Positions 1 through 8,212 are shown, numbered from the stretch's first letter. The stretch is 23,807 bases of DNA from Anaerolineales bacterium UBA5195 (GCA_002412925.1 DHVZ01000025.1:1-23807); one strand, 5' to 3'. Notes: generated from the letters alone by a model not told the origin. Numbers and translations: made by a program.

Positions 1-412
1 CTGCCCGTGTTCGTCACCAGGTAGCTGTACGTCACCGTCCCCGGCGCGCTCAGGCTGGTCGTCGTCGAGCTCTTCGCCACGGTCATGGCAGCATTCTGCA
101 CGATCGGGATGTCCAGGCTGTCGGTCGCATCCGGCGCTTCATTCGAACTGGCCGTCACCGTGTTGCTCAGGTTGCCGCCTGCGTCCAGCTCCGCCTGGGT
201 GAAGGTGTGCGTGGCCGAGCAGGTCATGCTCGCGCCCACTGCCAGGGTCGTCCCGGGGCAGCTCATGTCGTCGTTGTCGTTGTCGTCGCTCAGGCTGATG
301 CCTGTCAACGTCACACTGCCCGTGTTCGTCACCAAGTAGCTGTACGTCACCGTCCCCGGCGCGCTCAGGCTGGTCGTCGTCGAGCTCTTCGCCACGGTCA
401 GCGCCGGGGCAT
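1..412 (-). repeat. 315-bp near-identical tandem module repeat inside the adhesin gene
   Basis: Bases 1-96 and 316-411 match almost base for base (one clear difference near 20/335, then divergence near the end of the block), giving a 315-bp, 105-residue period. On the protein both encode MTVAKSSTTTSLSAPGTVT or ALTVAKSS followed by the same YSYLVTNTG segment. Similarity at the DNA level, including synonymous positions, points to recent duplication or gene conversion. More copies probably continue to the left of the window. Confidence 0.85.
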
Positions 413-3400
413 TCATCGCCACAGTCACGCTGTCATTATTCGACTGGACGCTATCGGCAACCGCATAAGCCGTATTAGTTACTGAGCCAGCCATGACATC
501 ATCTGCTGTGACTAAATAGGTGGCCGTACAGGTAACGCTCTCGCCCGGGTCAAGGAAGTTATCCCCATCGCCCGGGTTTACTCCAACAACAGCGTCTGCC
601 ACATCTTGACAAGTGACTTCATTGGGCGCAACGATCTTGTTGTCCGTCACGACCACCGGACCTTTCAGGGGGGCAGAGCCCGTATTGGTGATCAGGTAGG
701 AATATGAGAGAGGATTGTTTTCATTCGCAAATGAAACAGTGCTAGTGGATTTATCAAGCGTCAGGCCGGTGGTCGCGTAGGATGCGGTGGACGAAACCGG
801 ATAGGCAGCGGGGTAAGCAGCTTCGGTCTCATTACTATTGGCGGAAGCGGTATTGTTGTTCCAGCCAGAGAGCGCCGTGACAGCATCAGGCACACAATAA
901 GCCAGGTGCCCTTCGTCAGCGTCTGCAACAGGCAGGGTGAATTGAACACCGGGCGCGCCAGCATCCGTATCAGCCAGTGTATTCCCGTTGCCATCCACCC
1001 AGATACAGCCGGAAATATTGAACACATTATCAGCGACGATGATGTTATTCAAGGCAACATCGCCGGTGTTTTCCACCACGAAGCGGTAGTAAACATTGCC
1101 CAACGGTTCGACAGCCAGGAAGTCAGACCACGGCCCGGTATCCGCAGGCCCCACCTGCTTGAGGAAATTGAGGGCAGGATTTGGGCTGTCCACTACCAGC
1201 GTGGCTTCAGCGTCATTGCCCTGATAGGCTGTGCCGTTGAACACATGACTGACTGTGCTGGTCTGGTTGAGGAAACTGACCGCGCCGCCCGAAATATCAA
1301 CGCCTGGCACTTCAACATCAACATCAATTTCGCAGGTCGCGCCAGCCGCAATTGCGCCGCCGCTGAATGCGAGTTGGTTTGTACCGGCATTCCAGGTGAA
1401 CGAATAGCCACTGCCGCACTTGCTATTGTCAGAGTAATTGAATGGAGCAACAGGCTGCATCACAACTGGCGCAGTGGGCAGGGTATCGGTAAACGCTACA
1501 CCGCTAATGGCAAGGGCAGGGTCTGTATTGGTAATGCGGAAGGTCAGCGTGGTCGAACCAGCCGGGTCAAGCAATGGATTGGGATCGAATTGTTTGAAAA
1601 TGACCGGCGCGGTCGGCGGCGGCAGCACATTGAGCGTATCTGTTGCGCTGTTGCCAGCCAGCGTTTCGGTGGAATCAATGGGATCGCTGATATTCAAATT
1701 GGGGCCAACGCTGGTCGAGACTACGTTAACCGAGAGCGTACAGGATATATTCCCGGCCAATGCGCCGCCAGTGAATAAGAGTATTGCCGGGTTCCCTGAT
1801 TCGAGCCCCCAGATCCCGCTACAGCCTGAATTAACAAACGTACCTGCCACCGCAGTCATGCCGGCTGGCAGTTCATCGCGGAAGGTGATGCCGCTCAAAG
1901 CGTCTGATGCGTTGGGATTAGTGATCGCAAAGGTCAGTGTCGAAACTTCACCCACACGCACTTCGTCGGGCGCAAATTGTTTGCTGAGCGTTGGCGGATT
2001 GGGCGGCGTGCCCAGGTTGGGCGTACAGATGGTACCAGAGCCATTAAGACTCATATCGTGGATACGGATTTCGATATTGGGATTACTCGCGCCGTAAACA
2101 TAAAACCGGAAGTATGTATTTCCGTCTGGCGAAAGATTGGTCAGGTTGGATACAGTGAACGTGGAAGGCGTGCCCGCATTGGTGCTGACCGGCCCCCAAG
2201 TTTGGGCACCCTGGGTCAAACTTCCAGCGGGTCCATAGTCTAGCGTGATGGTTGAAGGGCCATTGCTGTTTTGGCGTGAAGCCTGGAAACTAATGTTGAC
2301 ATTATCAAGACCGGCGGTGTTGACCACAAACTCATAGTAGCGATTGTTGGTTCGGGCAGTTGCCAGGGTTTCACCGCTAGGGACATTGCTCGCCACCCAG
2401 CGGTTGGTGCCGACGGTGGTTATCAGCCCGGCTCCGGCAGCAGTTGTAACGCCCAACCCATTGAGAGGCCCGGTTGGGGGATGAGTGGGATTATTGGCAA
2501 GTGTGAAAGAAGACCACTGGGCAATTAGTTGGTTCGTGATGTCCTGGCAGGTCAACGGCGGCGGCTGGGTGGCGGTTACAGTCAGTGGAGCGGTCGCTGT
2601 CGCAGCCGGGGAGGCGGCATCGCCGACATACAGGTCAACCAAGTTCTGCAGCGGATAAGTCACACCAGCATCATACGGGGCAGTCACATCCACCAGGATA
2701 GTACAACTGGTGTTTGGGGCAAGTTCACCGCCAGTCAGGGAGATTGTGCCAGAATCTGGCAATGCGGTTACTGTGCCGCCGCAGCCGTTATCAATATTGG
2801 CCAGGTCTGCCACCACAATAGCGCCGGGGAGCGTATCGTCAAATTTGTATCCAGATACCGTAACCGGATGGGGATTGGTAATGGTAAACCGCAAGGTGGA
2901 AATACCGTCATTTGCAATCGTCGAGGGGATAAAACGCTTGGCAAAACCAGCGCTGGTGGTCGGGTCGATGATCACCGCAATGCGTCCGCCAATAGAGTAA
3001 TCGGCATTGTAATGGTAACTGGAGCCTGAGAAGTCGTAAATGAGGGTGTTGAGCGTTTGGGTCGAGCCTTCATCGGCAATGATGGTGAGATTGTATGTCA
3101 CGGTGATGTTGCCGCCATATTTTCCGGTACCCAGGCATGCCCGATAATTGGGCGAGTTGGGGTCGTTCTCCCAGCGACAGCCGTCAGCGTAGAGTTTGCT
3201 GGCGGCATCAGGGTCGGTGCCGCCATTGGCCGAAAAGGTGGTTACGACACTATTGACCTGGAAGATCGTGTTGGGAAAGTTAATGAAGGTTTCGAGTTGT
3301 TCATAGCCATTGGTGGCTGTCGAGCCAACCAACTGGATTTCGTAGGTGTTGCCAATCGCCATGGCCATCGTCCCGCCGGCAGGGATGGATTGACCGTCGA

Positions 3401-3941
3401 GCCTGACATCAAGTGTATAGTTGCGGCTTTGTGAGACAAGACGCTCAACAAAGATTTCTCGTGGACGTGGGGTGGAGAGGGATATGCCGCCATCGGCGGT
3501 TATTTCAATATGATAGCGGCGAGTCTTGTCATAAGAGGCGGAATTTCGGGTGACTGCAACTTCAAAATAATAATCATAGCATTCGTCGTCGCCGAGCGAG
3601 GGGATCGTGATGCTGGGCAGGGAATCGGCGCGCAGGTTAATATAGTCATCACTGGGGAAATACAGGCCCTTGCCATCGTCCCATACAAAAGTAGCGGTGA
3701 CGTTGGTGGCTTCATCTGGCCCGGCATTGCAGACCCGTACCCCGACCGGGAAGTTTTCAGGCCCCACGGTCACTTTGTTGGAATCCAGCCCGACCACATT
3801 CCAGGTCAGTGGGTTGATGCTCAAACTGGCCTCAGCCTTGACACTGGATTGCGGCAAACCGAGGGCCGAAAGCAGGATGCCCCCCACCGTGAGGCTGGTG
3901 ATCAGGATGTAGGTGAAACGGGATTTGAATAAGCGCGACAT
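1..3941 (-). CDS. Giant secreted DUF11-repeat surface protein (partial, C-terminus outside window)
   Basis: Reading the minus strand from the ATG at 3941 gives 1313 uninterrupted codons to the window edge. The start MSRLFKSRFTYILITSLTVGG has a basic N-terminus, a hydrophobic core and a likely Sec cleavage after VKA near residue 36. Conserved-type modules follow. Three begin with FxKxFxP and STLxFxITNxx near residues 332, 652 and 780, which is typical of DUF11 beta-sandwich domains. Later modules carry YSYLVTNTGS and MTCSATHTFTQAELDAG, near residues 1060, 1179 and 1284. Between them lies a lectin-like stretch with paired cysteines. Such proteins are usually cell-surface adhesins or S-layer-associated proteins, so surface attachment is an inference. 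GGAGAAG lies just upstream of the ATG. The gene follows a histidine kinase/regulator pair and a leader with a terminator. The anchor (sortase, PEP or type IX-like) would be outside the window and cannot be judged. Confidence 0.88.
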   Translation of the reverse strand, partial: MSRLFKSRFTYILITSLTVGGILLSALGLPQSSVKAEASLSINPLTWNVVGLDSNKVTVGPENFPVGVRVCNAGPDEATNVTATFVWDDGKGLYFPSDDYINLRADSLPSITIPSLGDDECYDYYFEVAVTRNSASYDKTRRYHIEITADGGISLSTPRPREIFVERLVSQSRNYTLDVRLDGQSIPAGGTMAMAIGNTYEIQLVGSTATNGYEQLETFINFPNTIFQVNSVVTTFSANGGTDPDAASKLYADGCRWENDPNSPNYRACLGTGKYGGNITVTYNLTIIADEGSTQTLNTLIYDFSGSSYHYNADYSIGGRIAVIIDPTTSAGFAKRFIPSTIANDGISTLRFTITNPHPVTVSGYKFDDTLPGAIVVADLANIDNGCGGTVTALPDSGTISLTGGELAPNTSCTILVDVTAPYDAGVTYPLQNLVDLYVGDAASPAATATAPLTVTATQPPPLTCQDITNQLIAQWSSFTLANNPTHPPTGPLNGLGVTTAAGAGLITTVGTNRWVASNVPSGETLATARTNNRYYEFVVNTAGLDNVNISFQASRQNSNGPSTITLDYGPAGSLTQGAQTWGPVSTNAGTPSTFTVSNLTNLSPDGNTYFRFYVYGASNPNIEIRIHDMSLNGSGTICTPNLGTPPNPPTLSKQFAPDEVRVGEVSTLTFAITNPNASDALSGITFRDELPAGMTAVAGTFVNSGCSGIWGLESGNPAILLFTGGALAGNISCTLSVNVVSTSVGPNLNISDPIDSTETLAGNSATDTLNVLPPPTAPVIFKQFDPNPLLDPAGSTTLTFRITNTDPALAISGVAFTDTLPTAPVVMQPVAPFNYSDNSKCGSGYSFTWNAGTNQLAFSGGAIAAGATCEIDVDVEVPGVDISGGAVSFLNQTSTVSHVFNGTAYQGNDAEATLVVDSPNPALNFLKQVGPADTGPWSDFLAVEPLGNVYYRFVVENTGDVALNNIIVADNVFNISGCIWVDGNGNTLADTDAGAPGVQFTLPVADADEGHLAYCVPDAVTALSGWNNNTASANSNETEAAYPAAYPVSSTASYATTGLTLDKSTSTVSFANENNPLSYSYLITNTGSAPLKGPVVVTDNKIVAPNEVTCQDVADAVVGVNPGDGDNFLDPGESVTCTATYLVTADDVMAGSVTNTAYAVADSVQSNNDSVTVAMNAPALTVAKSSTTTSLSAPGTVTYSYLVTNTGSVTLTGISLSDDNDNDDMSCPGTTLAVGASMTCSATHTFTQAELDAGGNLSNTVTASSNEAPDATDSLDIPIVQNAAMTVAKSSTTTSLSAPGTVTYSYLVTNTG

Positions 3942-4175
3942 AATCTTCTCCACGATCAAATTAACTGACTGCAAAAATGGCATTCTGTTCACATCCCCGG
4001 ACGCTTAAAAACAAAAAAGCGAAAACGGCATCGGCCGGTTTCGCTCTGGCTCCCCGTTGACTTAGCCCCTCAAACAAATGGGCAGCGACCAGATTCGGTC
4101 AGCGGATCGTGGCATCCCTTGTGAAAAGCATTACGAACTCATAATCTTTCTGATTATATTGGAAAATATTATAAA
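3942..4175 (-). promoter_or_regulatory. Structured 5' leader of the adhesin gene, possible attenuator or riboswitch
   Basis: This lies in the 393-bp gap between the response regulator and the adhesin. Minus-strand -10-like boxes TATAAT sit at 4168-4173 and 4153-4158, without clear -35 boxes. Downstream, ACAAGGG can pair with CCCATTTGT around an inner stem GACC-GAATCT-GGTC. A short GGCU/AGCC stem follows, then the terminator at 4004-4044, then the ribosome site. This order of folded domain, terminator and gene is that of a transcription-attenuating leader. I looked for the c-di-GMP-I (GEMM) core, cobalamin and c-di-AMP signatures and did not find them, so no ligand class is assigned. Confidence 0.45.
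4004..4044 (-). terminator. Intrinsic terminator in the leader of the adhesin gene
   Basis: On the minus strand GCGAAACCGGC, a CGAT loop and GCCGTTTTCGC form a 10-bp stem with one mismatch (plus coordinates 4019-4044). Six T residues follow, then a second T run. The hairpin lies about 65 nt before the adhesin ATG and about 290 nt after the response-regulator stop. It could end readthrough from the regulator operon, but two TATAAT boxes at 4153-4158 and 4168-4173 lie between, so premature termination in an adhesin leader is the more likely reading. Confidence 0.7.
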
Positions 4176-4334
4176 GAAGAACTGGCTTATCAGAAATGTA
4201 GGTAAAAATTGGCTATTTCAGCATAAGTTGTGACATTTGGAAAAAACTCTCCATCATTTTGGCAGGAAGCTATGGTCACTCGGCTATAGCCACCTGGAGT
4301 TAAAATCTTCCCCCAGAAAAACCGGAAGGCGGCC

Positions 4335-4988
4335 CTACTCAACCAGGCCCAGTTTGAGGGCCACCGCCACGGCTTCGGTCCGGCTGCACGCGCGCAGTTT
4401 CGAAAAGAGATTGCCAATATACTGCTTGACTGTCGAAAGCTGGATGTTCAAACGGACGGCAATCTGCTTATTGGTCAGCCCCTGCGCCAGCAAAACCAGC
4501 ACCGCCTGTTCGCGTTCGCTTAAAGCCATTTTAATGGAAGCCGGCGCAGGAGAGTCGGGGGCGTTGAAGAGGCGCGACATGACTTGCGAGGCCCGGGCGT
4601 CCAGGATCATGCGCCCACGATGGACCTGCCTGACCGCCTCTGCAAGTTCCTCCACGCCGATCAGCTTGGAGAGGAATCCACGCGCCCCGGCCCGCAGCGC
4701 TGCTTCGATCAGGTCCTCATCCCCCGAAGCGGACAAGGCCAGGATCGCCGCCTCGGGGAACTCCTGGCGGATACGCCGGATAGCCTGTGCGCCATCCAGG
4801 TCTGGCAGGAGCAAATCCATCAGCACCACCTGCGGGCGCTCCCGGCGATAGATTTCCAGGGCCGAGGCGGCGTCTTCGGCCTCACCCACCAGGATCAAGT
4901 CGGGGAAGCTCTTGATAAACACAACCAGTCCCTTACGCACCACCGGGTGGTCATCAACAATCAGAACGGAAATGATTTCACCTGTCAT
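4335..4988 (-). CDS. NarL/LuxR-family response regulator
   Basis: A 217-residue protein with an N-terminal receiver domain (about residues 6-122) and a C-terminal LuxR-type helix-turn-helix (about 153-215). The acidic pair is D12-D13, the likely phosphorylated aspartate is D58 in VVLMDLLLPD, the switch serine is S87 and the conserved lysine is K108. The DNA-binding part shows LSEREQAVLVLLAQGLTNKQ and the STVKQYIGNLFSKL recognition-helix region. It begins 7 bp after the kinase stop, so the two are almost certainly cotranscribed with the kinase first. It should be a cytoplasmic transcription factor activated by the neighbouring kinase. Its targets are unknown, but the adhesin gene immediately downstream is an obvious candidate. 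Confidence 0.95.
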   Translation of the reverse strand: MTGEIISVLIVDDHPVVRKGLVVFIKSFPDLILVGEAEDAASALEIYRRERPQVVLMDLLLPDLDGAQAIRRIRQEFPEAAILALSASGDEDLIEAALRAGARGFLSKLIGVEELAEAVRQVHRGRMILDARASQVMSRLFNAPDSPAPASIKMALSEREQAVLVLLAQGLTNKQIAVRLNIQLSTVKQYIGNLFSKLRACSRTEAVAVALKLGLVE

Positions 4989-4995
4989 GAATCTC

Positions 4996-6669
4996 TCATC
5001 CCTGCCAGTCGCAGTTAAGGCTAGTACTCGCGCCGGGCTGGCTGGTGATTTCTAGCAACGCACCAATTTCGGCGGCGCGTTCGCGCATAATGCTCAGCCC
5101 AAAATGGCCATCTTCCCGGTGTGGAATTTCGAAGCCTTGACCATCATCTGAAACGCTTAATTTTACACGCCTCCCCGCTTGAATCAAGGTCAGGTTGATC
5201 TGACTGGCGTGAGCGTATTTGACACTATTGTTGAGCGCTTCCTGGGCAATGCGATAAAAAGCAATTTTCACATCCTGAGGCAGGTCGGCTTCACCCTGCG
5301 CCGTAAAATGGAGGCTGGCGGTAGTACGCGCGCCAGTGGCATCTGCCAGGTGCGCAAGCAAGACCGGCAGGGGGGCGCTTGTCAACCCTTCAGGGCGCAA
5401 CTCCAGTAAAAGGATGCGCATCTCCCCCAGGGCGCTGACAATCAGGCGCGTGACCTGCCGAAGATTTTCCCAGAGCACAGCAGGTGCAAGCTCGTCTTTT
5501 TGGCGCAGCATGGCTTCGGAGGTTAGCCGGGCGGAAAACAAAGTCTGGCTGACGGCATCGTGCAAGTCGCGTGCCAGGCGCTGACGCTCTTCGAATGCGG
5601 CGAGTTCCTGTTCCCGCTGCTGGAGTTCTTTCTGTTCGGTAATATCGCGCATCACTATCAGCTTTGCGCCCGGGACGCCCTCCTCAAGATAAACCGTGCT
5701 GAGGTTGACATCAAACCAGTGCGGTTTTTGATCGATGACCAGGCTGATTTCACCCCGATATTGGCTTTGGCTCGAAATGATCTGGGCCGCCTCAATGTGA
5801 TCGATATCTATCAGGTCATTAAACGGCCGGCCCCTGATCGACTTTAAATTAACCTGGAAACTTCTCTCGCCAGCCGGGTTAATTTCCACAATGCGGTCAT
5901 CCGCGTCCAGGATCAAGACAATATCGGCCATGTAATGGAACAACCTCTCGCGCGCCATAGGCAAAACATCAAACAAGTCCAGGTAAATGACCCCCACCAT
6001 GATGAGAACATTGATCAGTCCAAAACCGATTGGCGCCCAAAGCAGGCCGGGAGCCAGAGCCAGGCCAAATACATCCAGGCCAGTGGCAGCGAAGGTCAGT
6101 ATAACAATCCAGATGGCCAGAATCCCGCGCAAACGAGGCACTCCGTAAGGCTGGTGAAAGCGATTCACCAAGAGCCGGATAATCAGCAGGCCAATGGCAT
6201 TCGAATTGACAAGATGAACGTAAAACCAGGGACCAGGATTCCACCCTGCCCGCAAAAAGAGCCCAAATTCATTGACCATCCTGTAATCACGAAAAACCCA
6301 ATGATGCCAGTCGTTGGTCAGGCTAAAAAAAATCATCAAAACCGGGATGGGGAATAACCACCATGGATAATTCCCTAACAAGCCTTTCGAAGGCTCCAGC
6401 AGCAACGAAACAAACAAAAACGTCAACGGCATGATCAACCCAAGAATGGCAAAACGGAGATTGCCGTGCCACCAGGTTGCCCAGGCTGCATCTGGGCTAT
6501 ATAGCGAAAGCAAGGAGGCTGTTTCTATCCCACAACTTAAAAAGACAAAGATCAAGTAAGCCTGCACCACGCCCGAGGCGCGGTGCTTCAGGGTCAAGAA
6601 GAAGAGCAAAACCGACACCAACAGGGCGGAAATCAGCAGGCCAACGTACAGGGAATAAATCGGAGGCAT
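4996..6669 (-). CDS. 7TM-PAS sensor histidine kinase (NarX/DesK-type HisKA_3)
   Basis: A 557-residue membrane sensor. Residues 1-235 hold about seven hydrophobic helices, as in the N-terminal 7TM region found in many histidine kinases. A PAS domain follows (about 243-345, ending in the usual VMRDITEQKELQ). The dimerization and phosphoacceptor region has the HisKA_3 motif RQRLARDLHDAVSQTLF with H370. The HATPase domain has an N-box EALNNSVKYA (about 478-487), a G-box SDDGQGF (507-513) and GLSIMRERA. It should autophosphorylate at H370 and pass the phosphate to the regulator encoded just downstream. The 7TM part suggests sensing within or at the membrane, and the ligand cannot be deduced. No strong ribosome site precedes the ATG at 6669. 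The gene is divergent from the SRP RNA gene. Confidence 0.94.
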   Translation of the reverse strand: MPPIYSLYVGLLISALLVSVLLFFLTLKHRASGVVQAYLIFVFLSCGIETASLLSLYSPDAAWATWWHGNLRFAILGLIMPLTFLFVSLLLEPSKGLLGNYPWWLFPIPVLMIFFSLTNDWHHWVFRDYRMVNEFGLFLRAGWNPGPWFYVHLVNSNAIGLLIIRLLVNRFHQPYGVPRLRGILAIWIVILTFAATGLDVFGLALAPGLLWAPIGFGLINVLIMVGVIYLDLFDVLPMARERLFHYMADIVLILDADDRIVEINPAGERSFQVNLKSIRGRPFNDLIDIDHIEAAQIISSQSQYRGEISLVIDQKPHWFDVNLSTVYLEEGVPGAKLIVMRDITEQKELQQREQELAAFEERQRLARDLHDAVSQTLFSARLTSEAMLRQKDELAPAVLWENLRQVTRLIVSALGEMRILLLELRPEGLTSAPLPVLLAHLADATGARTTASLHFTAQGEADLPQDVKIAFYRIAQEALNNSVKYAHASQINLTLIQAGRRVKLSVSDDGQGFEIPHREDGHFGLSIMRERAAEIGALLEITSQPGASTSLNCDWQG

Positions 6670-6730
6670 AGGGATGAATCCAAAAAATATTCAAATACTA
6701 TCTTATCATTTTTTTCGCCAAACCCGGCTG

Positions 6731-6759
6731 TTGACACATCCTCCCACTTCGGTTATCCT
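6731..6759 (+). promoter_or_regulatory. Sigma-70-type promoter of the SRP RNA gene
   Basis: TTGACA at 6731-6736 is a perfect -35 box. A 17-bp spacer leads to TATCCT at 6754-6759, four of six matches to a -10 box. The predicted transcription start near 6766 falls within a few bases of the first paired base of the SRP RNA, which supports both calls. Confidence 0.8.
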
Positions 6760-6766
6760 TTCGGCT

Positions 6767-6873
6767 TGTCCGGGCAGGCCCGGCGCGGCAGGACTCCCCG
6801 AACCTCGTCAGGTCCGAAAGGAAGCAGCGATCAGGAGACGTTCCTGGGTGCCGCCGATCCCCTGCCCGGATCT
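6767..6873 (+). ncRNA. ffs: Bacterial small signal recognition particle RNA (4.5S-type)
   Basis: The universal SRP domain IV signature is present: GTCAGGTCC, a GAAA tetraloop, then GGAAGCAGC (about 6807-6829). Here the tetraloop is GAAA where E. coli has GGAA; both are GNRA loops. The ends pair as TCCGGGCAGG (6769-6778) with CCTGCCCGGA (6861-6870), giving one long hairpin of about 105 nt, the usual size of the 4.5S class without an Alu domain. This RNA binds Ffh and targets nascent membrane proteins to the translocon. A well-placed promoter lies just upstream. No clear T-rich terminator follows, so the 3' end is approximate. Confidence 0.95.
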
Positions 6874-6905
6874 TGATTCCTTCTCTCTCGATGGCTTTCA
6901 TCATT

Positions 6906-6911
6906 TATAAT
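6906..6911 (+). promoter_or_regulatory. -10 box 7 nt before an ATG (leaderless-type promoter)
   Basis: TATAAT at 6906-6911 is followed by seven bases and the ATG at 6919. A start site 7-8 nt downstream of a -10 box would fall on the start codon, leaving no 5' UTR. No Shine-Dalgarno sequence precedes the ATG. The -35 region is not recognizable. The same arrangement recurs twice at 16532-16590. Confidence 0.55.
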
Positions 6912-6918
6912 CTCTCTC

Positions 6919-7275
6919 ATGTCTGCGCAACGCTGGCTTCTCTTCATTCTATCCATCCTCGTTGGGCTGGGCCTTGGCCTGGTCTATGGCTGGGTCATCA
7001 GCCCGGTTCAATACGTCGATACCACCCCCTCGACCCTGCGCGCCGATTTTAAAACGGATTACACCCTGATGGTGGCCGAGGTCTTCGAGAGTGAGCAAGA
7101 CCTCGAACAGGCCGCCCGCCGGCTGGCCAGCCTGGGCAGCCAGCCACCCGCACAAATTGCTTCTGCCGCGCTGAGCTTTGCCCAAGAGCATGCTTACGCC
7201 CCCGCCGATCTTGGCTTGCTTCAAAACCTGACGCTGGCCTTGCAGGTCTGGCAGCCCGCGGGGAACCAGCCATGA
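6919..7275 (+). CDS. Small membrane-anchored protein of unknown function (first of a tandem pair)
   Basis: A 118-residue protein with one N-terminal hydrophobic helix (about residues 5-28), followed by PVQYVDTTPSTLRADFKTDY and an alpha-helical, alanine/leucine-rich remainder. I do not recognise a named family. The segment YVDTxPSTLRxDFKxxY is nearly identical in the next protein, so the two are paralogs from a tandem duplication. Topology is probably N-terminus in with the rest outside the membrane, or a signal anchor. Its stop overlaps the next ATG by 4 bp (ATGA at 7272-7275), so translation is likely coupled. A TATAAT box 7 nt before the ATG suggests leaderless mRNA. It lies just downstream of the SRP RNA, with no evidence of shared function. 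Confidence 0.8.
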   Translation: MSAQRWLLFILSILVGLGLGLVYGWVISPVQYVDTTPSTLRADFKTDYTLMVAEVFESEQDLEQAARRLASLGSQPPAQIASAALSFAQEHAYAPADLGLLQNLTLALQVWQPAGNQP

Positions 7276-8159
7276 GCCGCTTCCTATTCCTGGTTACCGG
7301 GCTGGCGCTTGGCATCGGGCTTGGCCTGCTGGTCGCCTGGGGGCTCGCCCCGGTTGAGTACGTCGATACCAGCCCCTCGACCCTGCGTTTCGATTTCAAG
7401 GATGAATACCGGTACATGATCGCCGCCGCCTACGCGAACAGCGGCGACCTGCCGCGCGCGCAGGCGCGCCTGGCAACGCTGGCTGACACTGACCCGGTCA
7501 GAGCCTTAGGCGCACAGGCCCAGCGGATGCTGGCAGAAAATGTCTCGATGGAAAAAATCCGTGTGCTGGCCAACCTGTCAGAATCGCTCCAATCGCAGGC
7601 CGCCGTTAGCGCCGTTGCGACCATCCCCCCGCCTGTCTCCACGCCACCCACGCTGGCAACCGTTGAAGCAAGCGATACCCCACCCGCCGACCCGCCGACT
7701 GCGCTGGTTGAAACCTCCACGCCCGAACCCATCCTCGCTCCCACCCTGGGAGAGACCTCCACCCTCCTGCCAACCGCCATTTTCACGGCCACCCCACGCG
7801 CTACACGCACACCAACCCCCACGCCCGGCGCTCCTTTTGCGCTCATCAACCAGTCCACCTTCTGTGAAATCTCGCAGCCTGGCCTGCTGCAAATCTTCCT
7901 GGTGGACGGAGCCTTCAAGCCTGTCGCCGGAGTCGAACTGATCATCACCTGGCTGGGCGGTGAGGAACACTTCTTCAGCGGCTTGAAGCCCGAAATCAGC
8001 CACGGATATGCTGATTATCAAATGACCGAAACGACCGAATACGCCCTGAGCCTGCCCGCCGGGGGGGCGCGCGTGACCGGGATCAAAGCGCCTGCCTGTG
8101 TTGACCCTGGCGGCCAGGCCTACCCTGGCGGCATCCGCCTCGAGTTCAAACAACCTTAA
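7272..8159 (+). CDS. Membrane-anchored protein with Thr/Pro-rich linker and C-terminal beta domain, unknown function
   Basis: A 295-residue protein. Residues 1-27 form a hydrophobic anchor and residues 28-47 carry the PVEYVDTSPSTLRFDFKDEY segment shared with the preceding protein. A helical stretch resembling a tetratricopeptide-like pair (DLPRAQARLATLADTDPVRALG) follows to about residue 115. A long Pro/Thr/Ala-rich linker (about 116-185, ending TPRATRTPTPTPG) leads to a C-terminal domain of about 100 residues with two cysteines and patterns such as GVELIITWLGGEEHFFSG, which look like an immunoglobulin-like or carboxypeptidase-regulatory-like beta fold. It is probably exported with the C-terminal domain outside. 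It is translationally coupled to the upstream paralog and ends at a bidirectional terminator. Function is unknown. Confidence 0.82.
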   Translation: MSRFLFLVTGLALGIGLGLLVAWGLAPVEYVDTSPSTLRFDFKDEYRYMIAAAYANSGDLPRAQARLATLADTDPVRALGAQAQRMLAENVSMEKIRVLANLSESLQSQAAVSAVATIPPPVSTPPTLATVEASDTPPADPPTALVETSTPEPILAPTLGETSTLLPTAIFTATPRATRTPTPTPGAPFALINQSTFCEISQPGLLQIFLVDGAFKPVAGVELIITWLGGEEHFFSGLKPEISHGYADYQMTETTEYALSLPAGGARVTGIKAPACVDPGGQAYPGGIRLEFKQP

Positions 8160-8162
8160 AAG

Positions 8163-8195
8163 AAAAACTCCCCGTGAACGGGGAGTTCATTTTTA
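8163..8195. terminator. Bidirectional terminator between convergent genes
   Basis: AACTCCCC (8166-8173) pairs with GGGGAGTT (8180-8187) around a GTGAAC loop. The plus strand is followed by CATTTTT and the minus strand by TTTTTC. It sits between the ends of the plus-strand membrane-protein pair and the minus-strand LCP gene, so it can serve both. Confidence 0.88.
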
Positions 8196-8212
8196 ACACC
8201 GTCCATTTCAGA

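Noticed and set aside
906..2243. Several 200-290-codon plus-strand frames across the adhesin region
   Set aside because: The minus strand is continuously open from 3941 to the edge and encodes repeated DUF11 modules; the plus frames overlap each other and have no domain text.
3942..4140. c-di-GMP-I, cobalamin or c-di-AMP riboswitch upstream of the adhesin
   Set aside because: Short resemblances (GGGGCTAAG, GAGCCAGAGCGAAACC) exist, but the conserved cores, such as GCAAACC with ACGCAAAGCC for GEMM, are missing.
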